Source of the DNA: Variovorax sp. PMC12
Lineage (GTDB): Bacteria > Pseudomonadota > Gammaproteobacteria > Burkholderiales > Burkholderiaceae_C
Reading direction: 5' to 3'
NCBI RefSeq assembly: GCF_003019815.1
Contig: NZ_CP027773.1
Location: 4,891,501-4,955,500 of the forward strand
DNA: 64,000 nt
The notes below the pieces were generated by a model. That model ran no database searches, was not told where the DNA came from, and was given only the letters and a program-made list of their open reading frames with translations. Below, in pieces: positions 17,167-27,481 of the stretch. The position numbers were made by a program, and so were the translations under genes. The stretch's first letter is position 1. Every line of letters begins with the position of its first letter.

Positions 17167-19866
17167 CTACCGGATCACGCCCAGCCGCCGCGCGATCGCC
17201 ACCGCCTGCGTGCGGCTCTTCGCGTCGAGTTTCATGTTGATGTTGCGCAGGTGCGTGCGCACCGTGCTGTCCGACACGAACAGCTTCTCCGCCATCGCGC
17301 TGTTCGAATACCCCTCGGCCAGCAACTGCAGCACCCGGATTTCCTTGCGCGTGAGCGGCTCCTTCATCGCGTCGGCGCAGGATGCGGGCGCATCCGCGTC
17401 GGCCGCCGGCATCGGGCCGACGAGCTGCAGCAGGCGCTGCAGGTAGTCCGCCAGGATCGGGTCGCCGCGCGCGGCGGGCGCCTCCTGCGCCGACTGCGCA
17501 TAGCGGTGCACCAGCGCGCCGACGGCCGGGCCTTCGTCGAGGATCAGCCGCACGAAGCCTTCCTGGCTTGCGGCCTGCAGCACGGTCTCGAATTCCTTGA
17601 CGGCCGCCGACGCGTCGCCCGCGGCCTGCAGCGCCAGCGCGCGCAGCACCCGCAGCTTGAGCGCGCGGCGGTTGTGCGCCACGGCCAGCGCGGCATGCAG
17701 TTCGGCGTCGAGCGCGTCCAGCGCGGCGCGCGCATCGCCGAACGCGATGTCCCAGCGCGCCCGCGCCAGGGCCATGTAGTCGAGGTCGTGCGCCGGCAGG
17801 CGCTGGCGCCTCTCGCGTTCCCACAGCGCGGGGTCGTCGGCGCGGGCCAGTTCGTCGCGCGACGCGGGTCCGTTGCCCTGCAGCAGCAGCATGCGCGAGC
17901 GCTCCAGCTTGGCGCCGGCCACCACGCGCGGCAGCTGCCGGTGGTGGCCGAGGTATTCCAGCTCGGTCAGCGCCTGGAACGCGGCGTCGATGTCGCCCGC
18001 GTGGAACGCCAGCCGCGAGCGCATCACGTGGCTCAGGATCATGTGGTCCGGCAGGCCGACGTCGCGCGCCAGCGGCAGGTACACGTTCAGCAGGTGCTCG
18101 GCCTGCACGAGCTGGTTGGTCTCGTACACCGCGCCCGCATACAGCACGCCGGCCCAGGCGTTGCCGTGGCTGTGGTTGTACGACACGGCATGGGTGGAGT
18201 CGACCGCCATGCGCAGCCGCGCGGTGGCCTGCCGCAGCCGCCCTTCGTGCAGGTCGAACAGGCCGGCCAGCGACTCGGTGTACATGCGGTTGAAGGTGCT
18301 GCTGCCGCGCTCGCGCGCGGCCTCCAGCATGCGGCGCGCCTCGTGCTGGTCGCCGCGCACCGCGAGGATGTGGGCCATGCCGTTGAGCAGCACGCTGTCG
18401 GCGAACGGCAGGCCGGTGGGCAGTCGCGCCAGGCTCTGGCGGCCGGCCTCGTAGGCCTCGTCGTGGCGGTCCTGCATGGCCAGCAGCAGCGGCACCAGCG
18501 TGTGGGCGCTCGCGCGCACCTCGGGGATGGGGCTTTCGAGGCAGCCCGACTGATCGAGCATGCGCATCGCCTCCCACGGGCCGTGCGTGAAGCAGGTGGC
18601 CCACAGCGCGATGGGCTGCAGGAACGGATGCTCGCGCAGCTGGTGTTCCGGAATGGCAGAGAACCAGCGCGCCAGCATGCGCATGCGGCCCTGTTCGAGG
18701 AACTGCGCCGCGTAGCTGTCGAGCAGCGCCAGCGCATACGGATGGTCGCCGCCCTCGATGGCGTGGTCGATGGCGGGCACCGGCCGGTCGTGCGACTCGT
18801 ACCAGCCTGCGGCCGCGAGATGCAGCCGCGCCGTTTCGCCGGGCTGCTCGTGCGCGAGCCGCGCGCGCAGGAAGTCGGCGAACAGGCTGTGATAGCGCCA
18901 CGCGCCGCCGTTTCCGCCATCTCCGCCGTCGCCGCTCACCGGCGTGAGGAACAGGTTGGACGCGGCCAGCCGTTCCAGGATGGCCGCGCAGTCGGCGCGC
19001 GGGCACAGCGCCTGGCACACCGAGGCGTCCAGCTGCCGCAGGATGCTGGTGCGCAGCAGGAAGTCGCGGATGTCGGCCGGCTGGTGCGCGAGCACGTCCT
19101 CGGCCAGGTAGTCGGCCACGGCGCGGTCGGAACCCGAGAAGCGCTCGACGAAACCGGTCTCGGTGCCGTGGCGCTCCAGCGCCATCGAAGCCAGCCAGAT
19201 CGCTGCCACCCAGCCTTCGGTCTTGCGATGCAGCTGCGAGAGCAGGTCGGCGGGCAGCGCCTGCATCGCCTGCTTTGCATGCGCCATGCGCAGGCCGAAG
19301 AAGGCGCTGGTTTCCTCCAGGCTGAAGCGCAGCCGGTCGGTGTCGATCTCGATGAGCTGCCCGCGCGCGCGCAGCCGGCCCAGGCCCAGGTCGGGCAGGC
19401 CGCGCGAGCCGATCACGATCTGGCCGCGGCGCGGCAGGTGCTCGACGATCTCGCGCACCAGGCCGAGCACCGCCGGCTCCTGCACCACCTCGAAGTCGTC
19501 TAGGAACAGCGTGAAGGGCGCGTCGTGCGCGGCCAGCGCGGCCACGGCGTCGAACGGCCCGTTGGCGCGCGGCTCGTCCACGCCCAGGCGCTGCGCGGCT
19601 TCGGCCAGGCAGTCGAGGAAGCGCGACACGTCGTTGTCGGCGCGGTCGAGCGTGAGCCACGCGGTGGCGATGCCCTGCGCCTCCATGCGCTCGCGGATCT
19701 GCGCCATGGCCGTGGTCTTGCCGAAGCCGGCCGGCGCGCGCACCAGCACCAGCTTGACGGCGGCCGCGGCGATCTCTTCGCGGATGGCGGTGCGCGGCAC
19801 CTGCGTGGCGTTGGCGGCCGGCGGGTTGAGCTTGGTTTCGAGGATGCGGGGCGTGGGAGGCGACAT
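17167..19866 (-). CDS. LuxR-family transcriptional activator of the MalT/AlkS (LAL) type
   Basis: An 899-residue large ATP-binding LuxR regulator. Residues about 10-50 lead into Walker A APAGFGKTT, followed by the Walker B-like LFLDDFE near 120. A long helical TPR-like sensor region spans about 330-820, and a C-terminal LuxR/GerE helix-turn-helix (LTRKEIRVLQLLAEGYSN ... LFVSDSTVRTHLRNI) lies at about 835-895. MalT (maltotriose) and AlkS (alkanes) are known relatives, activated by ligand and ATP. The gene diverges from an SDR-thiolase unit and sits among acyl-CoA genes, so it is the best candidate to bind the repeated inverted repeat found at four promoters here. ATG 19866 begins just before the conserved LETKLNPP segment. 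Confidence 0.92.
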   Translation of the reverse strand: MSPPTPRILETKLNPPAANATQVPRTAIREEIAAAAVKLVLVRAPAGFGKTTAMAQIRERMEAQGIATAWLTLDRADNDVSRFLDCLAEAAQRLGVDEPRANGPFDAVAALAAHDAPFTLFLDDFEVVQEPAVLGLVREIVEHLPRRGQIVIGSRGLPDLGLGRLRARGQLIEIDTDRLRFSLEETSAFFGLRMAHAKQAMQALPADLLSQLHRKTEGWVAAIWLASMALERHGTETGFVERFSGSDRAVADYLAEDVLAHQPADIRDFLLRTSILRQLDASVCQALCPRADCAAILERLAASNLFLTPVSGDGGDGGNGGAWRYHSLFADFLRARLAHEQPGETARLHLAAAGWYESHDRPVPAIDHAIEGGDHPYALALLDSYAAQFLEQGRMRMLARWFSAIPEHQLREHPFLQPIALWATCFTHGPWEAMRMLDQSGCLESPIPEVRASAHTLVPLLLAMQDRHDEAYEAGRQSLARLPTGLPFADSVLLNGMAHILAVRGDQHEARRMLEAARERGSSTFNRMYTESLAGLFDLHEGRLRQATARLRMAVDSTHAVSYNHSHGNAWAGVLYAGAVYETNQLVQAEHLLNVYLPLARDVGLPDHMILSHVMRSRLAFHAGDIDAAFQALTELEYLGHHRQLPRVVAGAKLERSRMLLLQGNGPASRDELARADDPALWERERRQRLPAHDLDYMALARARWDIAFGDARAALDALDAELHAALAVAHNRRALKLRVLRALALQAAGDASAAVKEFETVLQAASQEGFVRLILDEGPAVGALVHRYAQSAQEAPAARGDPILADYLQRLLQLVGPMPAADADAPASCADAMKEPLTRKEIRVLQLLAEGYSNSAMAEKLFVSDSTVRTHLRNINMKLDAKSRTQAVAIARRLGVIR

Positions 19867-19917
19867 CGGCGGGCGGGCAAGGGCGGTTGGCGCACCGGAG
19901 CCCGAACGGCCCGGATT

Positions 19918-19935
19918 TCCGTCGTTTCCGACGAT
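19918..19935 (+). promoter_or_regulatory. Candidate operator, site 3 (TCCGTC-N6-GACGAT)
   Basis: The inverted repeat lies between the divergent LuxR-type regulator (start 19866) and the SDR gene (start 20005). GCCGCC follows, as at site 1. A possible -10 TAAACT begins 21 bases downstream on the plus strand, which would place the repeat across the -35 region. It may also mediate autoregulation of the regulator. Confidence 0.6.
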
Positions 19936-20004
19936 GCCGCCGCCGATTCTGCTTCCTAAACTGGCCCGCGGAAACCGCCACTTACCCTGCAAGGACCGCA
20001 TCTC

Positions 20005-20787
<783 letters not shown>

Positions 20788-20819
20788 GCCCGCACCACCC
20801 ACGAACACAGGAGACTTTC

Positions 20820-21998
20820 TTGCCCGAAGCATTCATCGTCGCCGCCGCGCGCACCGCCGGCGGCCGCCGCAACGGCCGCCTGGCCGGCTGGCACCCGGCC
20901 GACCTCGCCGCGCAGGTGCTCGACGCACTGGTGGAGCGCACCGGCGCCGACCCCGCGCTGGTCGAGGACGTCATCATGGGCTGCGTCGGCCAGGCCGGCG
21001 AGCAGGCCTCGAACATCGCGCGCAACGCGGTGCTGGCGTCGAAGCTGCCCGAGTCGGTGCCGGCCACCTCGGTCGACCGGCAGTGCGGCTCGTCGCAGCA
21101 GGCGCTGCACTTCGCGGCGCAGGCCGTGATGTCGGGCAGCATGGACATCGTGATCGCGGCTGGCGTGGAAAGCATGACGCGCGTGCCCATGGGCCTGCCC
21201 ACCACGCTGCCGCTGAAGAACGGGCTGGGCTTCTACGTGAGCCCGCAGATGGCCAGGCGCTACCCCGACGTGCAGTTCAGCCAGTTCACCGGCGCCGAGA
21301 TGATCGCCAGGAACTACGGCATAGAGAAAGCCGAGCTCGACGCCTACGCGCTGCGCAGCCACCGCAACGCCATCGCCGCGACGAAGGCGGGCCACTTCGA
21401 GCGCGAGATCGTGCCGGTGGCCGTGCGCATGGCCGACGGCACCGAGACCGGCGAACTGCACACCGTCGACGAAGGCATCCGCCACGACGCCACGCTGGAG
21501 AGCATCGCCGCCGTCAAGCTGATCGCCGAGGGCGGGCGCTGCACCGCCGCCACCGCCAGCCAGATCTGCGACGGCGCGAGCGGTCTGATGGTGGTCAACG
21601 AGCGCGGCCTCAAGACGCTGGGCGTGCAGCCGCTCGCGCGCATCCACCACATGAGCGTGATGGGGCACGACCCGGTCATCATGCTGGAGGCGCCCATTCC
21701 CGCCACCCGGCGGGCGCTGGCGAAGGCGGGCATGAAGATCGGCGACATCGACCTGTACGAGGTCAACGAGGCCTTCGCGCCGGTGCCGCTGGCCTGGCTG
21801 CAGACGCTGGACGCCGACCCGGCGCGGCTGAACGTGAACGGCGGCGCCATCGCGCTGGGCCACCCGCTCGGCGCGTCCGGCACCAAGCTGATGGCCACGC
21901 TGGTGCATGCGCTCGGCCAGCGCGGCAAGCGCTACGGGCTGCAGACCATGTGCGAAGGCGGCGGCATGGCCAACGTGACCATCGTCGAACGGCTCTGA
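20820..21998 (+). CDS. Acetyl-CoA C-acyltransferase (thiolase)
   Basis: A 392-residue thiolase that cleaves 3-ketoacyl-CoA with free CoA. The acylated Cys is C89 in DRQCGSSQQA, and the C-terminal active-site blocks are NVNGGAIALGHPLGASG and MCEGGGMAN. The start is a TTG at 20820, 5 bases after an AGGAGA site, and gives the family N-terminus PEAFIVAAARTAGG; the first in-frame ATG would remove conserved residues. The gene is paired with the SDR and completes a beta-oxidation set with the dehydrogenases at 8423-14771. No enoyl-CoA hydratase lies in the cluster, the nearest being at 34628. Confidence 0.92.
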   Translation: MPEAFIVAAARTAGGRRNGRLAGWHPADLAAQVLDALVERTGADPALVEDVIMGCVGQAGEQASNIARNAVLASKLPESVPATSVDRQCGSSQQALHFAAQAVMSGSMDIVIAAGVESMTRVPMGLPTTLPLKNGLGFYVSPQMARRYPDVQFSQFTGAEMIARNYGIEKAELDAYALRSHRNAIAATKAGHFEREIVPVAVRMADGTETGELHTVDEGIRHDATLESIAAVKLIAEGGRCTAATASQICDGASGLMVVNERGLKTLGVQPLARIHHMSVMGHDPVIMLEAPIPATRRALAKAGMKIGDIDLYEVNEAFAPVPLAWLQTLDADPARLNVNGGAIALGHPLGASGTKLMATLVHALGQRGKRYGLQTMCEGGGMANVTIVERL

Positions 21999-22064
21999 GC
22001 CGCGCCGGAGGCCTTGGGGCGGCTTCCCGGAAGGCAATGTCAACATAATCAATAATCTCGCCCC

Positions 22065-23225
22065 ATGGGCGCATTGCCATCCCTTCTCGACCCCCGTTCC
22101 GTCATCGTGCTGGCCGGCCTCATGGGCGTCATGATGGCCCTGGTGATGTTCTTCATGCGGCGCAGCTACCCGGCCAGCATCCGCGGGTTGAGCGAATGGG
22201 CGCTGGCGCCGCTGCTGGCTTTCACCAGCACCATGCTGTTCGCGGCGCGCGACTACCTTCCGGACTTCCTCACGATCGTGGTCGCCAACGTCGTGCTGTT
22301 CCAGGCGTGCATCCTGTATTACTCGGGCAGCCAGAAGTTCCTGCTTGGGAGCAGCGACACCCGGGGCTGGACGCTGCTGAACGGGTTGATAGGGCTGTCC
22401 ATGTTCTGGTTCAGCACCGTCAAGCCCGACTTCGAGGCCCGCCTGCTGATCGTCACCTTCGCGGTGTCCTTGCTGTTCTTCGCGCATGCCCTGCTCTACC
22501 TGCGCCACCGGCCCCGCGTGTTCGGCCAGCCGCTGATGATCGGCCTGCTGCTGGCGCAGGCTGCGGTGGCGGCACTGCGCTTCGTGTCGGTGGTGCTGGG
22601 CATGGCCGGCAGCAACCTGATGGACGGCAACTGGATCCAGTCGCTCTACATCAGCATGTATTCGTTCTCGGTGCTGCTGCTGTCGATCTCCGTCATCCTG
22701 ATGGCCACGGACCGCGTGCACACCGAGTTCGAGTACCTGGCCACGCGCGACTCCCTGACCGGCGCGCTCAACCGCCGCGCGCTGCTCGATGCCTGCCGCG
22801 GCGCCTTCGCATCCGACCGGCGGCACATGGCGCTGCTGATGGTGGACCTGGACCACTTCAAGGACGTCAACGACCGCTTCGGCCACCAGATGGGCGACAA
22901 GGTGCTGCGCGAGGCCGTGCGGCGCATGCAGCGGGCGGTGGGCGACGCCGGCGTGCTCGGGCGCTACGGCGGCGAGGAGTTCGTGGTGCTGCTGCCCGGC
23001 ACCGGCCAGGTCGAGGCCATGGCCATCGCCGCGCGGCTCAAGCAGGCCATCGGCGAGCCCTTCGGCGCCGACTCCCCCATGGCCGAGGTCGGCTCCATCG
23101 CGGTGAGCATCGGCGTGGCCGCGAACGACGGCGGCCGGGGCGTCGACGAAGTGCTGGCGCGCGCCGACGCGGCGCTCTACAAGGCCAAGGCGATGGGGCG
23201 GGACCAGGTGATCGCGGCGGCCTGA
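22065..23225 (+). CDS. Membrane diguanylate cyclase (GGDEF)
   Basis: A 386-residue protein. Residues about 10-210 form six or seven membrane helices without a recognised ligand domain. Residues about 222-386 are a GGDEF domain that makes cyclic di-GMP from two GTP, with the intact active site GGEEF at 302-306 and the substrate motif DLDHFKDVNDRFGH upstream. The RxxD inhibitory site usually five residues before GGEEF is absent, so product inhibition at that site is unlikely. It is a stand-alone gene beginning 66 bases after the thiolase; the signal is unknown. Confidence 0.92.
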   Translation: MGALPSLLDPRSVIVLAGLMGVMMALVMFFMRRSYPASIRGLSEWALAPLLAFTSTMLFAARDYLPDFLTIVVANVVLFQACILYYSGSQKFLLGSSDTRGWTLLNGLIGLSMFWFSTVKPDFEARLLIVTFAVSLLFFAHALLYLRHRPRVFGQPLMIGLLLAQAAVAALRFVSVVLGMAGSNLMDGNWIQSLYISMYSFSVLLLSISVILMATDRVHTEFEYLATRDSLTGALNRRALLDACRGAFASDRRHMALLMVDLDHFKDVNDRFGHQMGDKVLREAVRRMQRAVGDAGVLGRYGGEEFVVLLPGTGQVEAMAIAARLKQAIGEPFGADSPMAEVGSIAVSIGVAANDGGRGVDEVLARADAALYKAKAMGRDQVIAAA

Positions 23226-23249
23226 GGCGCGGCCGGACCTTCTTTTCTT

Positions 23250-23603
23250 TCAGCCGAGGCCTGACCAGTCGCAGCGCAGCACGTGCTGCCTGCTCGCGTA
23301 AGTCAGCGAGCCCCTGGTCCTGGCGACGCGCAGCGCGACGCCCTTGCCGGCGATGGCGCGCATCGACTGGCGGCGGTAGTCGGCCGATTGGCGTTGCAGC
23401 GTCAATCGCTCGGACGACGCAGGCGCCACGCCGTCGTCACGCGACACGACCAGGTCGGTCAGGCGGCCGGAAGACAGGCTGAACTGGACCTCCGCCGAAT
23501 ACGGGCTTCCTTGGCAGAAGAGGCTGCCGTTGGCCGATGCGGGAAGGGACGCGCATGCCAGCAGCACGCTGCACAGGGCGGCGGCGTAGCCGTTCCTCGT
23601 CAT
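23250..23603 (-). CDS. Hypothetical secreted protein, 117 aa
   Basis: No family is recognised. The first 24 residues are a clear Sec signal peptide (Ala/Leu-rich core ending ASLPASA-NG). The mature part is about 93 residues with two Cys (LFCQGS near its start and VLRCDW at its end) that could form one disulfide. It looks beta-rich. It converges on the diguanylate cyclase gene and precedes no obvious partner. Confidence 0.6.
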   Translation of the reverse strand: MTRNGYAAALCSVLLACASLPASANGSLFCQGSPYSAEVQFSLSSGRLTDLVVSRDDGVAPASSERLTLQRQSADYRRQSMRAIAGKGVALRVARTRGSLTYASRQHVLRCDWSGLG

Positions 23604-23657
23604 TCGGGTACGCCAGCTTCTGGGGCGGTGCTGCTCATGTCCGATGGCCGTCGCCGG

Positions 23658-23906
23658 CTACTTGGCGCCCCAGCGCCAGCGCGGCGGCTCACCCTTGATC
23701 CAGCAGACCGCGACCAGCGCGAGGCTCAGGCCGGAGACGGCCGCGGCGAACAGAAAGGGCTTCTGTTCAGGATGAATCGACACCAGGGCAGTTACCAGCA
23801 ACACCGCATACACGGCCACCACCGCCCAGCCCTGCCAGCAGGTCGGCGGACCCCAGCCCCAGCCGTAGCGCTTGGCGGGAAACCAGTAGTGGTTGCTCTG
23901 CATCAC
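23658..23906 (-). CDS. Small membrane protein, 82 aa
   Basis: Not recognised by function. It has an aromatic N-terminus (HYWFPAKRYGWGWGPP), then two hydrophobic helices at about 27-43 and 50-68 and a short basic tail. The N-terminal pattern recurs in small uncharacterised inner-membrane proteins of Proteobacteria. It lies 52 bases after the hydrolase gene stop on the same strand, so it may share that transcript. Confidence 0.55.
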   Translation of the reverse strand: MMQSNHYWFPAKRYGWGWGPPTCWQGWAVVAVYAVLLVTALVSIHPEQKPFLFAAAVSGLSLALVAVCWIKGEPPRWRWGAK

Positions 23907-23958
23907 AGTTCCTTGTCAGTTGGCATGTGCTCGTCTTCGACACCGCGCCATTGCATGC

Positions 23959-24801
23959 TCACCGCGCCAGATACGCCTCGACAGTCGGCCCCCACAGCTG
24001 TTGTTGCACGACCAACTGGTGCCCGTTGATGCCGGGCTCCAGCACATAGGTCGAGAAGCTTCCCTTGCCGCCTGCGGCGGTGAAGGCCTCGAAGTTCTTC
24101 CGGCTGTGAGAGAGCGCATAGAAGCTGTCGTTCTCGCCGTAGAGCCATAGCGTTTGGCGAGGGAACGCCGCGCCGCGCCTGAAGCTGACCGGATTGATTG
24201 CGTCCGCCGTGTTGCCGGGGCATTTGTCGCTCATCCAGCCTCCGACGAAGTTGATTGCGCCCTGGAACACGTCGGGCCGCGTTCCCGCGTAGGCGACGGC
24301 GAGGATGCCGCCGCGCGAGTGGCCGGCGATTGCCACGCGCTTCGTGTCCACGTCGGAGTCTTTGCGCAGCCACTCGACGGCGGCGTCGACGTCGGCAAGC
24401 GCATGGTCGAAGCCCGCCAGCGACAGCGCGGGGTCGCAGCTGTAGTGCTCGCGTTTTGGCGTGAAGCCTTCGTCATACAAACCGTCCGACTGGCCGCGCC
24501 CGCGCCGCTGCGGGAACGCTACCAGCCAGCCGCGCTGCGTGAACCACCTGGCCAGGCGCTCGGGTGCATAGGTGTGCTTGAACAGCTTCGGGTCGTTGCC
24601 GATGCCGGTGGAGCCGTGGTTGAACACCATGGTGGGGAAGGGACCGTCGCCTTCGGGCTTGAAAATCACCATCTCCAGCGTGACGGGCATCCCGTTTTCG
24701 ACGAAAGGCGTGGGCACGCGCACGGTGCTGCGTTCCTGCGCCCAGCAGGAGGCGGTGGCAAAGCACAGCAGGGCGGCGGCGAGGAGTATCAGCTTTCTCA
24801 T
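23959..24801 (-). CDS. Secreted alpha/beta hydrolase, dienelactone hydrolase-like
   Basis: A 280-residue exported hydrolase. The signal peptide spans about 1-21 (LLAAALLCFATASCWAQ). The fold shows an FNHGSTGIG oxyanion region, the nucleophile motif GHSRGG, an Asp in LYGENDSF and a His in INGHQL near the C-terminus, a complete catalytic triad. Substrate class cannot be assigned; related proteins act on esters or peptides in the periplasm. There is no lipobox at the cleavage site. It is transcribed alone or with the small membrane protein gene downstream. Confidence 0.75.
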   Translation of the reverse strand: MRKLILLAAALLCFATASCWAQERSTVRVPTPFVENGMPVTLEMVIFKPEGDGPFPTMVFNHGSTGIGNDPKLFKHTYAPERLARWFTQRGWLVAFPQRRGRGQSDGLYDEGFTPKREHYSCDPALSLAGFDHALADVDAAVEWLRKDSDVDTKRVAIAGHSRGGILAVAYAGTRPDVFQGAINFVGGWMSDKCPGNTADAINPVSFRRGAAFPRQTLWLYGENDSFYALSHSRKNFEAFTAAGGKGSFSTYVLEPGINGHQLVVQQQLWGPTVEAYLAR

Positions 24802-24855
24802 GAGGCGGGCATCCTTTCGAGGTTCGCGGCATTCTGCCCGCCCTTCCTGAAGGTG

Positions 24856-25761
24856 CTATGGGCGCTGCTGCGTCTCCTGCGCGCGCCACCGGACCGCACC
24901 ACTCGCCAGCACGATGCCAGGTACCACCAGCGCAAGGGCCAGCAGTACTTCCCCGGTGATCGGTTCGTTCATGCATGCCGCGGCTCCCAGCGTGGTCAGC
25001 ACCGGCACCAGCGCCGCCGACAGCGAAGCGCGCGCCGCGCTCAGCCGCGCGACGGCCAGCATGTAGACCATCAGCCCCAGCAGGCCCGCGACCACGCCCT
25101 GCATCACGGCTTGTATGGCGACATCCGTCCACGGTGCGGTCAGCAGCCTTGGCGCACCGACCGTGCCCAGCAGCGGCAGCAGGAGCAAGGTCGACCACCC
25201 GTTCACGAACGCCGTGCCCTGCCACGGCGTGAAGTCGCAATGCGCGAAGGCGAGCGAGTGGACGGCCCACAGCACAGCCGCCGAAAGAAAGAGCAGGTCG
25301 CCGCGCCAATCGAGCGAGCCGTCGCGCAAGCTGTCCGTCGCAAACAGCGCGATGCCGACCGCGATGCAGCCCAGCCCCAGCAACCGGATGCCGCCTACCT
25401 TCTGCCCTTTGTGCAGCCGTGCGCCGATGGCGGTGAACAGCGGCAGGCTGCCCGCCATGAAGATGCCCATGTGGCTGGCGGGTGCCCAGCGTGCGCCCGC
25501 CAGCACGAGCAGGCCGAAAGGCAGGCCGCCCCCGATGACGAGCAGCACGAGCGCAAGGCGCGAGGCCTTGGGCGGAACCAGGCCCTTGCCGAGCCACAGC
25601 GGGGAGAGCAGCAAAGCGGGAATGCCGTAGCGCAGCAGCACCAGTTCCATCGGGCCCAGCGTGGTGGTCACACCGTGGCGCGAGACCAGTTGCCACGCGC
25701 TGCCAATCAGTGCCGCGGTGAGCGCGGCGAAAACGCCTGTGCGAAGGTTCTTCTTGTCCAT
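24856..25761 (-). CDS. EamA/DMT-family transporter
   Basis: A 301-residue inner-membrane protein with ten hydrophobic helices arranged as two EamA repeats, typical of drug/metabolite transporters that export amino acids or other small metabolites. The two halves can be seen at about 8-140 and 150-290. It starts 36 bases after the stop of an AraC-family regulator on the same strand, which suggests the regulator gene and transporter gene form one unit. The substrate is unknown. Confidence 0.85.
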   Translation of the reverse strand: MDKKNLRTGVFAALTAALIGSAWQLVSRHGVTTTLGPMELVLLRYGIPALLLSPLWLGKGLVPPKASRLALVLLVIGGGLPFGLLVLAGARWAPASHMGIFMAGSLPLFTAIGARLHKGQKVGGIRLLGLGCIAVGIALFATDSLRDGSLDWRGDLLFLSAAVLWAVHSLAFAHCDFTPWQGTAFVNGWSTLLLLPLLGTVGAPRLLTAPWTDVAIQAVMQGVVAGLLGLMVYMLAVARLSAARASLSAALVPVLTTLGAAACMNEPITGEVLLALALVVPGIVLASGAVRWRAQETQQRP

Positions 25762-25797
25762 CGCCAGAAGTCTCGCGGCCGTGCCGCGCGGCGGCTA

Positions 25798-26583
25798 TCA
25801 GATTCGTGCGGTGGTCAGCGCGCGGCGCGCTTCACCCAGCGTCACGCCCACCTCGCGCCGGAATACCGCGCCCAGATGGCTCTGGCTGCAGTAGCCGAGA
25901 TCGTGCGCAATGCCCGCCAGGTCCTGGTCGCCGCAGGCCAGCCGATCAAGGGCCGTGGCGAGCCGCAGGTGCTGGCGGTACTGGTGCAAGCTCAGGCCGG
26001 TCTGCTGGCGAAAGCTGCGTGCCAAGTGGAACGGAGAACGCGAGACGGCATCGGCCAGCGCGTGCATCGAGAGCCGCGCTTCACGGTCGGTGGTTTCCGC
26101 AAGCAGTCTTTTTGCGCGCGCCACTGTGCCATTCAAAGGCATCAATTGGCGCGACGTGCCGATCTCGTCGAGTAGCTGCGCGACGGTCTGCGGACCCGCG
26201 TCGCCGTTGCGCAGCTGCTTTTGCGCCGCATGAACGCGATACAGCGACGCCGGCGACAGCAGGCTGAAGACCGGCGCCTTGCTTGCACGAGGCGCCTGGT
26301 ATCCGCTGACCACCATGCTGTGCCGCGTCGCGTGTGTTGGCGAGGGCCGCAGCTGGTAGACCATGGCGTCGTTGAGGTGCATGGCGGTCAGTCCGTCGAC
26401 CAGCCAGGTGCTGTCGCCCGAGCGCACGTCGAGCACCGTGTGCCCCACCGGCAGGACAATGCGCCGCGAGCCAATGGTGTAGTACGCACTCCAGTCAGGC
26501 CCGTGCGTGCGCGAGCACACGTGCTCCACCGTGAACTCGGTTCCGGCGTAGAGAAGGGTGCGTTCGCTGGGCATCGGCCGCAT
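25798..26583 (-). CDS. AraC-family transcriptional regulator
   Basis: About 261 residues. The N-terminal half is a cupin-like effector domain without a family I can name. The C-terminal about 100 residues contain two helix-turn-helix units of the AraC/XylS family (LSMHALADAVSRSPFHLARSF and LAGIAHDLGYCSQSHLGAVF). Two in-frame ATGs (26583 and 26574) are equally likely starts, with no strong ribosome site at either. It lies directly upstream of the EamA transporter gene, which it probably regulates. Confidence 0.85.
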   Translation of the reverse strand: MRPMPSERTLLYAGTEFTVEHVCSRTHGPDWSAYYTIGSRRIVLPVGHTVLDVRSGDSTWLVDGLTAMHLNDAMVYQLRPSPTHATRHSMVVSGYQAPRASKAPVFSLLSPASLYRVHAAQKQLRNGDAGPQTVAQLLDEIGTSRQLMPLNGTVARAKRLLAETTDREARLSMHALADAVSRSPFHLARSFRQQTGLSLHQYRQHLRLATALDRLACGDQDLAGIAHDLGYCSQSHLGAVFRREVGVTLGEARRALTTARI

Positions 26584-26633
26584 TCTGCGCGCCCGGCGGC
26601 CTGGGCTGCCGCCAGGCGCTCGATCACGCAAAC

Positions 26634-27431
26634 TCACGCAAACGGATACGGCCCCTCCATCGCCCCGACGTGGCTCACATGGCTCACCATGCCATGCACC
26701 TCGTCCCACAGATGCAGCATGCAGCCCGGCCGCCCCATGTAGGAGGCCGGCGCCGCACCGTCCGCGAGCCGCAGTGCGATTTCCGTCGTGCTGCTGGGGC
26801 AGGAGCACACGACCGTGCCCGCCCAGCGCCGCAGCATCGTGCGGTGCACATGCCCGCAAAGCACGCGCTCGATGTTGCCGAAATCGCGCAGCACGGCTTC
26901 GAGCGGCGCGGGGTTGGCGTAGCTGTAGGTATCCATGTAGGGAATGCCGCTGGCGAAGGGCGGGTGGTGCAGCATCAGCAGTGTCGGCTTCGCGCGGTCG
27001 GCCTCCAGCGTGCGCCGCAGCCACGCGAGGCCTTCTGCGTCGACATCGCCGTGGTGCAGGCCGGGAACGCAGGAGTCCAGCGCCACGATGCGCACCGCAT
27101 GGTCGTCGATGCAGTAGTGCATCGGGCCTTCGGCCGGCAGGTAGGCGTGGTCCGCGAAGGCCGTGCGGAAGTTCTCGCGGTGGTCGTGGTTGCCGGGAAT
27201 CACGAGGCAGGGAATGGCCAGCTTCGACAGCAGTCGGCGCGCCTGCGCGTATTCGTCGGGCCGGCCTTCGTCGACGAGGTCGCCGGTCAGCAGCACGAGC
27301 GCGGGCCTGCGGTCAAGGGCGTGCAGATGGTCGATGGCTTCCTCGAACATCCGGTTCGAATCGGCCACGCCCTGGTAGAGCTGGCCGGCGGGGCGGATGT
27401 GCGGGTCGGAGATCTGGGCAATGAGCATCAT
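26634..27431 (-). CDS. GpdQ-like metallophosphodiesterase
   Basis: A 265-residue calcineurin-like phosphoesterase with ISDPHIR at 7-13, [28 protein letters not shown] and CGHVHR. Length and motif set match GpdQ/CpdA class III phosphodiesterases. The GRPDEY segment and the C-terminal layout resemble the glycerophosphodiesterase GpdQ more than cAMP-specific CpdA. The enzyme probably hydrolyses a phosphodiester such as a glycerophosphodiester in the cytoplasm; the true substrate is not visible. It is not obviously linked to its neighbours. Confidence 0.85.
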   Translation of the reverse strand: MMLIAQISDPHIRPAGQLYQGVADSNRMFEEAIDHLHALDRRPALVLLTGDLVDEGRPDEYAQARRLLSKLAIPCLVIPGNHDHRENFRTAFADHAYLPAEGPMHYCIDDHAVRIVALDSCVPGLHHGDVDAEGLAWLRRTLEADRAKPTLLMLHHPPFASGIPYMDTYSYANPAPLEAVLRDFGNIERVLCGHVHRTMLRRWAGTVVCSCPSSTTEIALRLADGAAPASYMGRPGCMLHLWDEVHGMVSHVSHVGAMEGPYPFA

Positions 27432-27481
27432 CGGGCGCTTCGTGGAGTACGCCCGGCGGCAAGCAGGTTCCGTTCCTCGGC

